The notes below the pieces were generated by a model, which saw only the letters and a list, made by a program, of their open reading frames with translations, ran no database searches and was not told the origin of the DNA. The position numbers were made by a program, and so were the translations under genes. 64,000 bases of DNA from positions 620,001 to 684,000 of the forward strand of contig JAKUDP010000004.1 of assembly GCA_022570795.1 (NCBI GenBank). Reading direction: 5' to 3'. Positions 20,157 to 32,600 of the stretch are shown here, piece after piece (position 1 is the stretch's first letter; each line of letters starts with the position of its first letter). The DNA comes from Sphaerulina vaccinii (Eukaryota > Ascomycota > Dothideomycetes > Mycosphaerellales > Mycosphaerellaceae).

Positions 20157-21044
20157 ACAACTAACACCATCATCAACAGCATCTCCATCTCCCTCACAGA
20201 CATCGCCTCATGGCCAAAACCAAACTACCACAACCCCACCCGCCGAACATAGATGCCCTCATACGCTTCAATCCTCTACTGCTTCGCGACTCTCAGCTTT
20301 CTCATACGCATCCTATCGTTCCGCATTCGCAAGACCCTCGGAGTCGATGACTTCCTATTAGCCATAGGCTGGCTAATCCTAACATGGTTCACAGTCCTCG
20401 CAATCCTTGGAGCAGAAGGATATATGACTAGTAGACATATGTGGGATATTCCGACTACTATGTATGAACCTATGGCTAAGGTTACTTGGATCGCGGAATT
20501 GGCTTTCCTACTTTGTGGCTGTCGAACACATCTCAGTGCAACGTTCGATCGCTTCAGTCGGAAGTTTTCATCTACTGGGACGCGTGGTGTGAGACGTCTG
20601 GGAGTGTTAGAGTCAGAACGACAGTACAATCATGAGCTGAAGATCCGGAAAATCGATTGTCCTTACCAACAAGTCCGAAACGACTTTGGTGCGAGTCAGA
20701 ATGCTTGGATGAAGTGTAAGACTTTCGAACCTGCTATTAGTGATGTTACGACTTTGGTGGAGAATGATGAGGACAATAATGGAGTGGAGACGCCGAAGAA
20801 GGCGAAGATGAAGGGAGTTTCGTCGAGAGGTCGTATCATGTGTCAGTATCCTTGTGCAAAGCACTTTGGACATCCGACGCAGAGCTCAGGTAGTGGAACG
20901 ATGCAGACTCAGACTTCGTCGAAGATGTTGGCCTCGCAGGATTCTCAGGAGATCAGTTTGCAGGACAATATCATTGTAGATGGGTACAATCGTAGTTGGC
21001 TCGATGAGGGTTTCGCAGGCGATAATATAGGGAATCGGATATGA
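20157..21044 (+). pseudogene. Truncated fungal rhodopsin-like (7TM) relic
   Basis: A frame ending at a TAG (20250-20252) carries LTDIASWPKPNYHNPTRR, like the N-terminus of fungal rhodopsin-domain membrane proteins. The same frame resumes at the next codon (ATG 20253) with a hydrophobic helix, the family motif LGVDDFLLAIGW and a second helix, then a loop with HMWDIPTTMYEP. After about 90 residues the family match ends: the remaining helices are missing and a polar tail runs to 21044. The in-frame stop plus loss of most membrane spans points to a pseudogene. A short expressed two-helix protein starting at 20253 (263 aa) is the alternative. Confidence 0.55.
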
Positions 21045-22510
21045 ATGGGCTATGCCTCGACTATCATCTCTGCTCTTCTACATCATCATCATAAGATATC
21101 TGGGACATTGATCTCTTGAGAAAGGTCTCGCTTCGATACCCTCAACTGAAACGGTCATATGACTCTGCCTGCAACACGAACTTTGAAGGGCGTTGCGAAG
21201 ACCGCAAGACTGCACAAGATAGGAAACCCGATGAGACGAAAGCAAGAATGCAAGACGGTTGCAGCTTCTGCGGGAGATGATGATGAGGAATGGGCGGTCT
21301 CATATTTGACCTGAGCTGCATTGAGCTGTCGTTCGAAGTCATCGTAATGTGCTGTGACGGCAGCGGTGCACGACTTGGGCTTCTTCTTCTGGCCTTCTTC
21401 CAGAGTGTCAGAGTGAGATGATGAGCACGTCTCAGCAGCGACTGCATTTGCTTCTCCTTCTTTCTTGGGACTCCTTAATTACCCAATCTTCTGGAGCGAG
21501 CTCTGGATGCTGAACCAGTTCCAGGAGTCGACTCGCGAGTTGTTCTCTGTGACCTCTTTTTCTTGTCCTGTGCGTCATCGTGTCTGCGCTGCAATAACTC
21601 GTCCGCTATGCGCTCCTCTTCCTTCTGAGTCGCAGCTCGTTTGGCTTGGTGCGCGTCCCGCCGCTTAGGCTTGGGCTTCTGTACACGAGACCCGGGCGTG
21701 GTGCAGCAGATGACTCATCGCATCCACGCCACACAGACAGATATTGCAGAGAAGGACGGTAGTCTCAGTTGGAGGATGGAACAACATGAGATCTGCACTG
21801 CACTGCGCGGCTGCTGCAGCTCGCTTCCTTCTGGCACGTAGTTTGTTGAGTGAAGGTCTGGTGTGTATAGGGTCGGTGTCGTAGTGGTATATATTGGCAT
21901 AAAATGACAGAGCTTGCAAAGAACGACTGTACCGGATCTCATGGCGTCTCGGAGAGTTGTGAGGAAGGAACCAGACCAAAGTTCGCGAAGATCTGGAAGT
22001 GTTTCGAACCATTTCGACAGTCGAGGGCAAACATGCTGGGACCGTGAGTGCCGGGACGCCAAAAACATATATTGCAAGCTTCTTGGTTCTACCTTCTTGT
22101 GCGTATCATGCTTCTGATCCAGCTCGGACAGTCGAAGAATATAATGAGTGTCGAATGTGTGTATATGATCGTTGACGTGAAAGTGGCAGTCGATAGATCC
22201 TGCGAGGAGGTGTCAACATATGCATCCTCTTCCGCCACACCTGATGTTATTGTCAACGTTAAGCAGCAAACAGGAGGTTGCATGTCCTCTCGATTGTCTT
22301 ATGCAAGGTCGCCTTTGACACTCTGCATGAGCTGAGACACTACTCCATATCTTGCATGACAAACTGGTCCAAACCACTGCCGTCTTTGTCTGCATATCTT
22401 TACGACAATGCTTGCCTTTCTCTACTCCCTGTACACCGTAACGCCATGCTATGCCCCAGTATGCAAATATCCGTGCTCCTCATCCCAATGCCGATGTTCC
22501 GGGTCTTCAC
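21045..22510. other. Intergenic, no confident gene
   Basis: About 1.47 kb. Two overlapping minus-strand frames at 21665-22077, one with an ATG near 22068 (MFLASRHSRS, about 117 codons), and a minus-strand frame at 21142-21447 have no recognisable features. I cannot support any of them as genes. Confidence 0.3.
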
Positions 22511-23113
22511 TCACGCGTTATCGCCAACCGTTTGCTGTCACCATAAGTTAGTAATCTCGCCTCATCCTCAACCACTATGGTCACAACTCACCACAAGCCA
22601 ATCCATACCCTCATTAACTCCCGTCCCTGTCACAGCAGAGCAAGCCATTATACTCCAATTCCTATCCTTCAACTCTCCCAACCTCAACACCTCACTGATC
22701 TCCCCCGCACCCTTCGCCCCAGGACTATCCTGTTTATTCGCAAACACCAAAAGTGACGCATCCCTTAACTCCTCCTCTTCCAACATCGCCCTCAGTTCCT
22801 CACCCGCTGTGCCCAACCTTTCCGTATCGCAAGAATCAATCACAAACACCACAGCGGCGGTGTTACTGTAATAACATCTCCAATACGGTCTTATACTCGT
22901 TTGGCCTCCCAAGTCCCAGACATTGAAGTTCAAGTTCTTGTAGGTCACGGATTCGACATTGAAGCCTATTGTGGGGATTGTGGTGACTACTTCGCCGATT
23001 TTGAGACGGTATAGTAAAGTGGTTTTACCGGCGTTATCGAGGCCGAGGATTAGAATGCGTATTTCTTTTTTGGTCCAGACTAGTTTGGAGAAGAGGGAGA
23101 GTGCTCCGCCCAT
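22511..23113 (-). CDS. arl1: Arl1-type small GTPase
   Basis: Start at the ATG at 23113. Exon 1 is 23113-22592 and exon 2 is 22534-22511; the 57-nt intron (GTGAGT, TTACTAAC, GACAG) replaces a spurious ending with GMDWLVQTVGDNA, which fits the family. The 181-residue product has Gly2 for N-myristoylation, P-loop GLDNAGKT (24-31), the switch segment TTIPTIGFNVE, DLGGQ (67-71) and NKQD (126-129). VWDLGGQTSIRPYWRCYY is characteristic of Arl1, which sits on the trans-Golgi, recruits GRIP-domain golgins and acts in vesicle tethering. The gene is complete and all GTP-binding residues are present. Confidence 0.93.
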
Positions 23114-24893
23114 GGTTGCTCTTCTGTCTTCTCAGAAGAGGGTTGTTTATGGGAGGAGATAACGTTGCTTTGGTTGGAGTGTATGTGCTGCAATGTGGCA
23201 GACTGGTTGAGACTGGTTGAGACTGGTTGTGATATGTCGCCGTTATAGAGGTTGTGGTGTTGTGTTGTGCTGTGTTCTGGATATGCGATATGTCTGTGTC
23301 TGTCTTATGATTCGATGTCATATGAACAGCTTACGATGTGACGATGCTTGCTTGGCATGTTTGGAGCTGCAGTCTACTTATCGTCCCTCTGCTTTTGCCA
23401 CTCAGAATCCGGTCTTGGCTCCCCCGAGAGCTCTTTCCTCGCCGACCACGACTTCACAATTTCTTTGTCCTGCAATTTCTTCCTCACAACATCAACAACA
23501 TCACTGCGCCATCCTGCCTCGGCGCACCGATACGCGCTTCGTGGTCCGGCTATGGCGATGGTGATCTTGTGACCAATAAACGAGCACTGCCGATGACCGC
23601 CTGTGCGAGTATTCGAAGCACCAGCTTGCAAAAGTTATCTGCACCCTGAGGGCAATGACAGCGTCAGCCGAACGGGCTCGTGGTGAAGGACGTGGCTAAC
23701 CTGCCGGCACAACCTACAGCAGACATCTGGTACGTTGCCTCCCATCTGCTTCCCATCCACCCCTTCCTCATATGATGATTTTAACTTCAAACGATAACTT
23801 CTGAGCTCGCCGATGAAGTATTAAAAAAAGAATTCAAGCTCAACAGTCTGATCTGGAACCCTCTCTTGCACACATCATACATCAACAGCTTTCGTTGAAC
23901 ATATGCTGACATGTGCCTCAGATATAGCTTATGTAGCTTTCGGTACCTGCATATCGGCCTCCTGCACCTCACCTGCACCTCACCAACGTCAGCAGGACGC
24001 GTCTGCACAGATACACGGCGTCCTTGATTCATCCTGCTGATATCCTGTGTCATGCATTCACTGATCACTAGCACTTTCGACTACTCATTCCGAGTAGAGT
24101 AGTCAAGCCCATGGTAAGTCTCGCCAGATAGCACACCCCGACTTCTCCCCATCCTGCACAATGATGAAAGAAATTCATACAAACAGTTATCCCTGGCTAA
24201 GAGTCTCAAAAGAGACTACTGCTGAGAACGTATTCACACTCTGAACATGCATCCTTCCCAAAGTCCCTGCAACATATCAGCATGAATGCTAGAATGAGCT
24301 GTAGCTAACATCGCTCGCGCAGACAACCACATTTAGCCATTGCGAATTACACTTGATCATTGCTCGTCGTATTGACGCCCCGACATGAGCCATAACACAG
24401 GCCCTCGCTGATGAAGCCCACAATCCATATGCTGGCGTGAGCAGGTTTGCGCAAGAAACTTTGAGGATATAAGTCCAGTCCCGATCATATATCGATTGTC
24501 AACCTTTCCAACCTGCCAATTCTCGGTTCCATTTTATCTCAGCTGCTCAACTTCTGAATCGCATTACTCGAGTCGATGATCGCCATCCGAGGCTCAAACA
24601 CTGCACGAACCTCTTCTTGGACGCCTCTCGTTCCCATCTCTCAGCAACGATCTCGACATCAAAACCAAAGACAAGAAGAGTGGGAATGCTTCGCTTTTCT
24701 ACTTGCTAGTGACTTGTTATGCACCTAATCGTGCATGTACGAGCGCGATGCGACCATTCACGAATAATGGAATAAGCCACAGTGGGGTCGTCTTGTCGAT
24801 CAAAAGTCTACTACACTTTCTCCACGCTCCCTAGCCAGTCCTGAAGAACAATCTTGCTCGGCATCTTCCTTCCCTGTCCAAGCAATTACCAGA
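23114..24893. other. Long intergenic region
   Basis: About 1.78 kb separating Arl1 from the multicopper oxidase locus. Only short frames without ATG or family features are seen (for example 23374-23631 and 23787-24074, minus). A 10-bp sequence, GAGACTGGTT, is repeated in tandem at about 23206-23228. No gene is supported. Confidence 0.4.
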
Positions 24894-27093
24894 ATGAGAG
24901 GCGACAGAGTACACAGAATCGGCTTCGGTAGCCCAATGAAACGATGCTCGTACACGATTTGGGCTACGCGTTTGCTGACCCAGATCTTATGGTGGTTATG
25001 CGGTGCCACTGTGCATGCTCAACGTGATAGCTCCTCTGACCAGCCAGGGCTTGGTACGTTCGAACACCTACAACAATCACGCTCCCTGCTACACATAGGT
25101 GAGCAACAACAGAACCCGAGCAGCCATCGACCTGCTCGACTCTTACACCATGAGTGGCCTTCTCCTACCCATCCTTGATGGCCTTGGCAACGTCACCTTC
25201 ATCAACAACTTACTCGCCTCGACTGGAGTTCTGCTTTCGATCATCCCCGGCTTGCTACACAATGGGCCCAGTCCACTCGGACTTCTACCGACACCAGTCT
25301 TACCAAAGATCCTCGGTGGATCGCAAGGCATACCATGGGGAAACATGACAGCGGGCGGGACGAACGTGTACGAAGTAACTCCTGATACTGGTGTGACGAG
25401 ATACTACAACTTCGAAGTCACCAGGACGACTTTCGCACCAGATGGGATCCCAGTACCGATGCTCGTGGTCAATGGGCAGTTTCCAGGCCCTGCTATTCTA
25501 GGACATGATTCAGGTTACGGTCAAGAACTCGATCACAGGACCGGCTGAGGGCACGGCATTGCACTGGCATGGTTTGCTGCAGAAGAAGACGCCTTGGTAA
25601 GATGGGGTTCCCTCGGTACAGATGTGCCCTATCGCTCCGGGAGAGACATTTGTATACAAATTCCAGGCAGATATCTACGGAACGAGCTGGTGGCATAGTC
25701 ACTACTCTGCACAGTACGCCGGGGGACTGCTGGGACCTATGGTCATTCATGGGCCGACCGACAACTATCCTACGCAAGACTATACCGACCTAGGACCCAT
25801 CATTGTCAGCGATGCATATAATGCGGACTACTACACTGTTGTGCAACAGTCCATGAGCAACAATGCGGCTGTGGCCAACCTCGTCACATCTACGAACACC
25901 TTGATTCAAGGAAAGATGAGTGCGGACTGTTTCAATGCGCCAGCTGGCGCGAACTGCACACCTGGTGCTCCTCGATCCAAGTTCGGCTTCACTCGTGGCA
26001 AAGTTCATCTCATGCGATTCATCAACACATCTGGAGCCGGATACATGGTAGTCAGCCTGGACCAGCACGATATGGTTGTCGTTGCTAACGACTTTGTGGC
26101 TATCAAGCCATACACAACCAAGTACATCACGCTCTTCGTGGGCCAACGCATCGACGTGCTCGTCACAGCGAACCAAAGGCCCGGCGCATACTGGCTCCGA
26201 GTTCGTCAACCTGTTCTCTGCGCTCTATCAGTCCAGCCGTTTGCTCTCGCTGCAGTTTACTACAACGGCACCGACACCCAAAGCAGGCCAAAGTCACTCC
26301 CCAACCTCGACTTCATCACTCCAACTCTAAGTAACTGCGGCGATGCTGCACTCGCAACGACAGAGCCATACTACCCGATCAAGCTCGACACTCTAGAGAC
26401 AACCGTGAACATCCAAATCATCCAAACTGTCAACGAAACCGGCCACACCCACTACCTCATGAACGGCCAGACCTTCCGTGGAAACTACAACTACCCTCTC
26501 CTAAACCTAACCTACAACGGCAACACCACCTATCCAGACGACCCACAATGGAACGTCTACAATTTCGGCCGTAACGAAACCATCCGCTTCGTTTTCGAAA
26601 ACAACGTACCCTTCGGACATCCTATGCATATCCATGGCCAGAACATGTACATCGTCGACGAAGGTGTAGGAAAGTATAACGGAGTCAATGCTGCGCGGCC
26701 GACGAATCCTGCTAGACGCGATACAGCGAGTCTCAAACCTAATGGATATTTGGTTGCTCAGTTGGTGTCGGATAATCCGGGCGTTTGGCCGTTTCATTGT
26801 CATATTGCTTGGCATGTGGGACAAGGGCTTTATATTAATGTTATGCAGAAGCCGGATGAGGTGAGGATGAAGCATGAGATTCCCGGGGTTGTGGCGCAGA
26901 GTTGCGATGGTGAGTATTCCTTTCCTTTGCTTCATATGTTGATGTTGATGATAAGGAGTGTGTGTGATGTGTAGCTTGGTATGAGTATACTGATGAGAAT
27001 ATCCCCGATCAGATCGATTCTGGATTGAGGAAGTATATGAATATGCGGAAGTATATGAATATGAGGAAGTTTAAGAATTTGAGATTGCTGTAG
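24894..27093 (+). pseudogene. Multicopper oxidase (laccase-like), disrupted
   Basis: A secreted multicopper oxidase. An N-terminal segment (ATG 24894 or 24936) reads as a signal peptide ending near VHAQ, followed by a probable intron from 25054 to about 25123. The start is uncertain; ATG 25150 is also possible. The copper ligand motifs are all present: HWHG (25562), WWHSHY, HPMHIHGQNM and HCHIAWHVGQG. A last intron (26910-26974) leads to a short final exon ending at 27093 that carries an 18-bp repeat. Two lesions break the frame. At about 25495-25505 a deletion of roughly four codons shifts the frame just after GQFPGPAI. At 25598-25600 a TAA stands where the family has Tyr in TPWYDG. Everything downstream is intact, so the decay looks recent. 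Confidence 0.75.
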
Positions 27094-28028
27094 TCAGGCA
27101 TTGAGACTTGGTTTAAAGATTCGTCAAAAAACGTGATCAAGAGAGTGCGTTGAGAAGCAAAACAATCGCTATTAGCCTTGGCCAGTCATAGACTCAGAGC
27201 TTCACGGAAGGTCAAGTGACCTTCCAACGTCTGGATGTCGCAAACATTGTCTCAAGCATCAGAAGTAGCTGACGACCTACCGACTAGACCATTGAAGCTG
27301 GACGATCGATGGAAGTGGTGATAATGAAAGCATATGTGATACCTCACTTCTCACTTCTCACACCTTGACTTCCTTGTGATATTTCGCACGTCCATGAGCT
27401 TTTGCTATCGCTGTGTACTATACAGCTTCGACTGCGCTATGCTACTTAGAGATTCGACCGCTAATGCTAACTCGCTGATAGTGGACTGTATGCCAGCGAT
27501 GCTCAAGCCTTACAAATGCAGCCCGTTGTCACCACGCGGCTGCCATGTAAAGTGAGTTGGATTGTGTTCATCTCGACGAAAGATCTACAAGCTGTGCCTA
27601 TGGGATTTAGCGCCGGCACAAGCGCCAACTTAAACGTGACCAGAGAGTGGCACCCCACCTTTTCGCGACAGTTGTCAAGAGCAAGATTGATCACAGATGG
27701 CCCATGGAAGTCGAACTGACCTCTACTGTTACTCATACAAACTGTTGCGAATTGTGCATCAGTGCAAGAAGTCACCAGCGAAAATTGCGTCGAAAATGCA
27801 TTTCATTCATTCTCCTGCCAAGATATAAGTGCTACAGCTAAGACTAGTTCCAACATACAAGGAAGCAGAATGACATCTGATCTCCGATGCGAAGGATGTT
27901 CCACGTGCAGCTATCGGTACCGCAATGGCATATAAGTAAGTTGTTTCTTCCCAAGACTCAGATGCTCTAATCTGCAAGCACTCCACCAAGAATCCAAGAA
28001 CCACAATATCCATAATCCCAAGAGCATC
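27094..28028. other. Intergenic
   Basis: About 930 bp between the oxidase and the secreted protein gene. Overlapping short frames at 27503-27841 have no family features. It probably holds the promoter of the secreted protein. Nothing else is visible. Confidence 0.4.
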
Positions 28029-28403
28029 ATGCAGTTCTCTCACTTCTTCATCACCCTAGGACTCACCTCCCTGGCCCACGCATATACAGACACAGTCGAG
28101 ATCAGTGCCGGCTGTACTCTGTCAAGCAGTGCCGGACCTACAATCGATTGTACCAACTCGGCGAGTGGTGTAAGTATCTTCATCATCCTACCTTGCCACG
28201 TCTTTGATCTGACACGAATCTTGTAGTGCAGCATAACGTATAGTGGTGCTGAACCAAAGGCTGGGCCGATCGACTTCGAACTCAGTGGTAGTGGCTGTGT
28301 GTTGACAAGCGCAGGAGGATGCTTCAATACTCTGGATTGTTCTGCTGTGGAGTCTTGTAGTCTGGAGGCGACTTTGAATTGTGCAGGGAGCTGCTGTGAA
28401 TGA
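28029..28403 (+). CDS. Small secreted cysteine-rich protein (effector candidate)
   Basis: Two exons, 28029-28169 and 28227-28403, separated by a 57-nt intron with donor GTAAGT and acceptor CTTGTAG. The product is 105 residues. An N-terminal signal peptide (MQFSHFFITLGL to about residue 18, AHA) precedes a mature part of about 87 residues with ten cysteines, including a closing NCAGSCCE. Even cysteine number, small size and a clear signal peptide fit a disulfide-stabilised secreted protein of the kind used by plant-associated fungi. I recognise no named family. The second exon lies antisense to the end of the F-box-like frame. The intron is essential: without it the frame ends after 65 codons. 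Confidence 0.75.
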
Positions 28404-29216
28404 GTGGGGAGTACTTAGCCCTGCTTGCAGAACTTTCCTCCTGACATCTGCGACTGTTGTGTGAGCATCATGCCGAGAGGCGTAGCCTACAGAGCATGCA
28501 GCAGAAGAAGTGATTTTACCGAAGTTAAAGTTGGCAGTCTTTGTGGTGCCCCGTGAGAACTGATATCCTTTATCCCGTCCTCGAACATGTCCCAGTCTGT
28601 TCTGTTCTCGAACATGCGCCAGTCTGTTCTGCTCCCGCACTTGCTCCAGTCTGTGCATGATGGCTGATACAAAGCACTCCTCAGATTCAAGCTTGAGGGT
28701 CGTCTTTGTGAAGACAAGGTCTGTGCCTACACTGACGGAATATTCAATAGTCTCGTTCGGCGAGACGGTAAGCAACAGTTCTCCATCCAGTTGTTCCATC
28801 CACTTCTTGTTTGGCTTGGGTTTGGTAGTGAGACTTCGTCTGTGATGATGGCTGTTGTAACAGACTAGATAGCCCGATGCTGGAAAGCACAGCCAATCAT
28901 GCGACTTTGCAATACTCTTGAAGAGTGGATTACTGTGCGGTCTCGCATCCAAGCTGCCTCTTTCAATGAAAAATTGCCGTGGCAGTGCTGGGAATTGCTT
29001 CACGACGGCAAGAAAATTCTGATGCGCTTGATGAGCAGTCAAGAACTCATCGGGGGAGAGGTTTCCAAGGATGTTCGCGAGAATCTCAGGCGTGTTGAAG
29101 ACCTGTAATGCTGCAGAATCGCTGTCGGAGCAAGCATCTTTCGGTGCTTGAAGACGTGTCTCCTTAATCGACTGCATTGTCGACTCCATCCTCTCGGCTC
29201 TTCGCTTATTTGTCAT
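28188..29216 (-). CDS. F-box-like protein
   Basis: An open frame of 342 codons from the ATG at 29216. The segment VFNTPEILANILGNLSPDEF followed by LTAHQAHQNFLAVV (about residues 39-73) matches the short F-box-like N-terminal domain of a large fungal protein family. The remainder carries an aromatic DWLCFPASGYLVCYN stretch and a basic tail. A nine-residue unit (VREQNRLAH / VREQNRLGH) is repeated near residue 195. F-box proteins bring substrates to SCF ubiquitin ligases; the substrate is unknown. The last 70 or so codons are antisense to the secreted protein gene and read like non-coding sequence, so the true 3' end may be earlier or spliced. Confidence 0.6.
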   Translation of the reverse strand: MTNKRRAERMESTMQSIKETRLQAPKDACSDSDSAALQVFNTPEILANILGNLSPDEFLTAHQAHQNFLAVVKQFPALPRQFFIERGSLDARPHSNPLFKSIAKSHDWLCFPASGYLVCYNSHHHRRSLTTKPKPNKKWMEQLDGELLLTVSPNETIEYSVSVGTDLVFTKTTLKLESEECFVSAIMHRLEQVREQNRLAHVREQNRLGHVRGRDKGYQFSRGTTKTANFNFGKITSSAACSVGYASRHDAHTTVADVRRKVLQAGLSTPHSFTAAPCTIQSRLQTTRLHSRTIQSIEASSCACQHTATTTEFEVDRPSLWFSTTIRYAALQDSCQIKDVAR

Positions 29217-29600
29217 GTCTCGAGTGTGATCCGCACAAGCCAGAGGTTTCGAGATAATTGGTGTTGAATGCCCAATCCTCGGGTGCCAAAGTGTGATGAA
29301 GGGAAGAAGGAGGAAGGGGAAGAGTGGTATTCATATTGGGCAATCCCACAGCTATTGACTAGCGCCCGCTGGTCCGTGACCAATGATGGCTTCTGCCAAG
29401 AAGAAATGCTTCTACTCTCTCGAAGTGACATTTCCATCTCTTCTATCTCTACTACAACACGATACATCTTTCAAGAAGCTCGCTTGCCATCATAACTCGG
29501 AAAACTACTCATACACTGGCCGTTGAAATATGGCATTCAAGCCATGCAAGGACGTACCCAGATGTCTTTACGCCACATCGCCGACACCATCAAAACATGC
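29217..29600. other. Intergenic
   Basis: 384 bp between the F-box-like start and the reductase stop. It should hold the F-box gene promoter. No other feature is visible. Confidence 0.4.
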
Positions 29601-32600
29601 TCACCCTTCTTTGGTCAATGGCATGGACCATTGACCCATCCAGCGCTCCAGCCACTCCGCCGAAACAGGCTGTAAGTCCCGAAGCCTGTCGCTTAGCTTC
29701 GTACTCTCCTTGACCGAGAACACCGCACGTTTGGCACTATGCTTGCCCAGATCCTCAAAGAAATCGACCAGTTTCGCTGCCGGCACATCCTCACTGTCTT
29801 GTTCGACACTGGCAGATATGGCCTCCGTCCATTTTGCATACGACACCAGCTCGACATCTGGGCCCAGGAGCTGCACCACAGAAGGTGCCAGTTCTCTCCA
29901 GTCGATCTTCGAAGGATTGACAAAGTGCAGGAATCTAGCCGAAGCAGAGTTCTTACTCGGGCCAGCACTGTTACTGCGAATAGACGATGCTGGGGTGCTG
30001 TAACAAGTCTCATTTGGTGTTGACAAACCAGACCTGCTGATCAGACTTGAGCCACTCGATGCTGGCCTGGTAGAGCTTTCGACTGGCATCAGGTGGTCAC
30101 TAGCCGGTGAGTGAGAGCGAGGAAGCTCCAGATTGGCATCGGTATCGACCACCTCCGCCAGCACATCGGCTAGTATGTCGACCGGAATCCAGTCCACAGG
30201 ATCCATTGCTGCCAGATCTTTCGGGAGCATACGTGTCGACTTTGAGCTCAGCATGATACTGGGGAACCATTCTTGTACGTTCCAACAGCCTTTGTCTGAT
30301 CTGACTGGTCCTGCGATCTGACCCAGGCGACATATTGTCGTGTCGAGCTGGAGTTGAGAACACGCATTGGCGAAGAGTTGCTCCGCCAACAGCTTCGACT
30401 GTGCATAGCCATTCTTCTCGGCGACATTGAAGTCATCAAGCTGTGTCTCCGGGATCTGACCAACATGTCCTGTCTTTGCCCAGTCGTTTGCAGTGCCGAT
30501 ACTGGACAAGAACGTTGTGCTCACGCGATGAGTGCAGCTATGGGCTAGCTCGATCAAGTTGCAGCAGATCTCCAGCTGTTCCTCGAACTCCGACAGTGGC
30601 AGATTGAAATTGACTTTCCAAGCATTATGGATGATATGCGTGGTCTTCTGAAGACAATGGAAGGCCGCATCATCCAGACCGAAGTGCTTCTCTGCCATCT
30701 TGGCTTCGATGAACTCAGCTCGGGAAAGGTCGTCTGGAAGTCCTCGACTTCGTTGCAAGTCTTGTTGCTTGGCAGCATTACCGCCTACTCTATTGAGGCA
30801 GATGACCTTGGCCGCAGGATACTGTCGCAGGAGCGCATCGAGAAGATACGATCCGAGCGAACCCGTGGACCCTGTCAGTACGAACGTTTGCGTCTCGGAT
30901 TGAAGTTTCAAGCCATCGTGTTCTGCCCGCTCAGGAAGCTTGCCCGAGAATCTGTCAAGAACGTCCTGTAGGTCACGCTGCACATCTTCCGGCGCGGCTT
31001 CGGACTGTGACTCAGCAGCACCACTTGGGTCGTATAGGTGTGCTGCTATGCAATCGGCCGTTCGGCTCTTGTATACCATTCTGGGCGCTACCTGGCACGC
31101 GCCTTCTTGCTGTTGAGCGCGCATGTCTGCCTTGATCGCCCTAGTCAGACGCAGAACACTTTGCGAGTCGATGCCATAGGAGAACAGGTCTTCTGTTTGC
31201 AAGACCGCCGTGCCAGGTAGCACTTCAGCAATGATCATTGACAATAGCGACTCCGTGAGCTTTTCCTTCGAGGAGAAGTCGAGTCGACTTTCTGTCGCAA
31301 TCTGATTCTCCGCCGAAGCATAAGCATTTACGATTTCAGCATCGAGCATGGCCACTGTGGGCCTTCTTCGGACCTCTCCCTTGGCGGAGCGCAGAAAAGT
31401 ATCAGGCTCGACGACGCAAATGTGCTCAGTGTCGATCTTTGCGTATGCTGGCAGCGTCTCGTTTGCACGACGCAGCTCCTCGGAATCTTGCACAGAAGCC
31501 CGCCGTTGGTCCAAGGAATAGCCTGCTTTGGGCTCTACTAGCAGAAGGGGCTGCTCGTGGTCTGAGCCAACAATCAGTGCTGATTGCACAGCTTCGTGCG
31601 ATGATAGTATCTGCTCAGCACTACGAGGATTTACTTTCTCGCCATTCGAGAGTACCACAACATCGTCCATACGCCCTTGGTACTTCCATAAGCCAGGTTT
31701 GGTGGGATGTTCCTCATACAGATCCTTCATACGATACTCTTGCAAATCGGGAAACGTACAGAACGCTCCTTGATGTCTCTCGTTTTTCGAGCTGCGCGTG
31801 AACACGAGCTCACATAGGCCTTCTGATACTGGCTCAAACTTCATACCGAGAGAGGGATGATAATAGTGATAGACCAGCTCGTCCTCAGCCTGCGGTAAGA
31901 GCTCAGGCAGATTGAAGGTCTCGGTCGATCCGAGCAAAGGCAAGACTTTGGTATGTTCGAAGATCGCCTGTCCTGCTGCTTCTGGGAGGGGACCGCCGCC
32001 AAAGCCGACACTGTCCCATCGAGCGAGCTTACGAAGTGTCGTCGGCTCACTCGCGATCTCCGCTAGGAGGGATGGTGCCATTATGCCTGCAGACACCACG
32101 TCCATGTCAAGTATGCTGTCCACTGTGCTCACCGATGGTGGCCCATCAGACGGTCCAAACACGACTTGCGTTCCTTGGAAGATGGAAAAGGATAGAATGT
32201 TGAAACCTGCTGAGTGAAACAAAGGAAGGCCAGCGTAGATCTTGCGATTCCTCCACAAGCTCGAGGTTATGCATCGCCCATCTATGTCTGGCAGATCTTG
32301 CTGGGCATCGATAGTTGCTACCAGAGCATGATTGACCTCCACCGGCTTGGGTTCACCAGTACTGCCACTGGTATGCAGAATCACGAATGGCTCGTGTGCC
32401 ACATCGGCAAGACTTCTATCCCAAGGATACGGCTCCACCTTCTCTTGATCAAGGACCTGATCCATGGTGAGCATGCCCACATAGTCCATGCCACAAGAGT
32501 CCCTCAAAGACTGGCAGGACTCGACAGGCCCCATCAATGTACGACATCCTGTCTGTTCGAAAAGCGCATGGTGAGCCTCCAAGTTGTTCCTTGGCGACGA

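Noticed and set aside
25592..25621. Possible tiny intron (GTAAGA...TACAG) removing the TAA in the multicopper oxidase
   Set aside because: It would be only about 25 nt and would delete the conserved DGVPSVQ segment, so the TAA is better read as a nonsense mutation.
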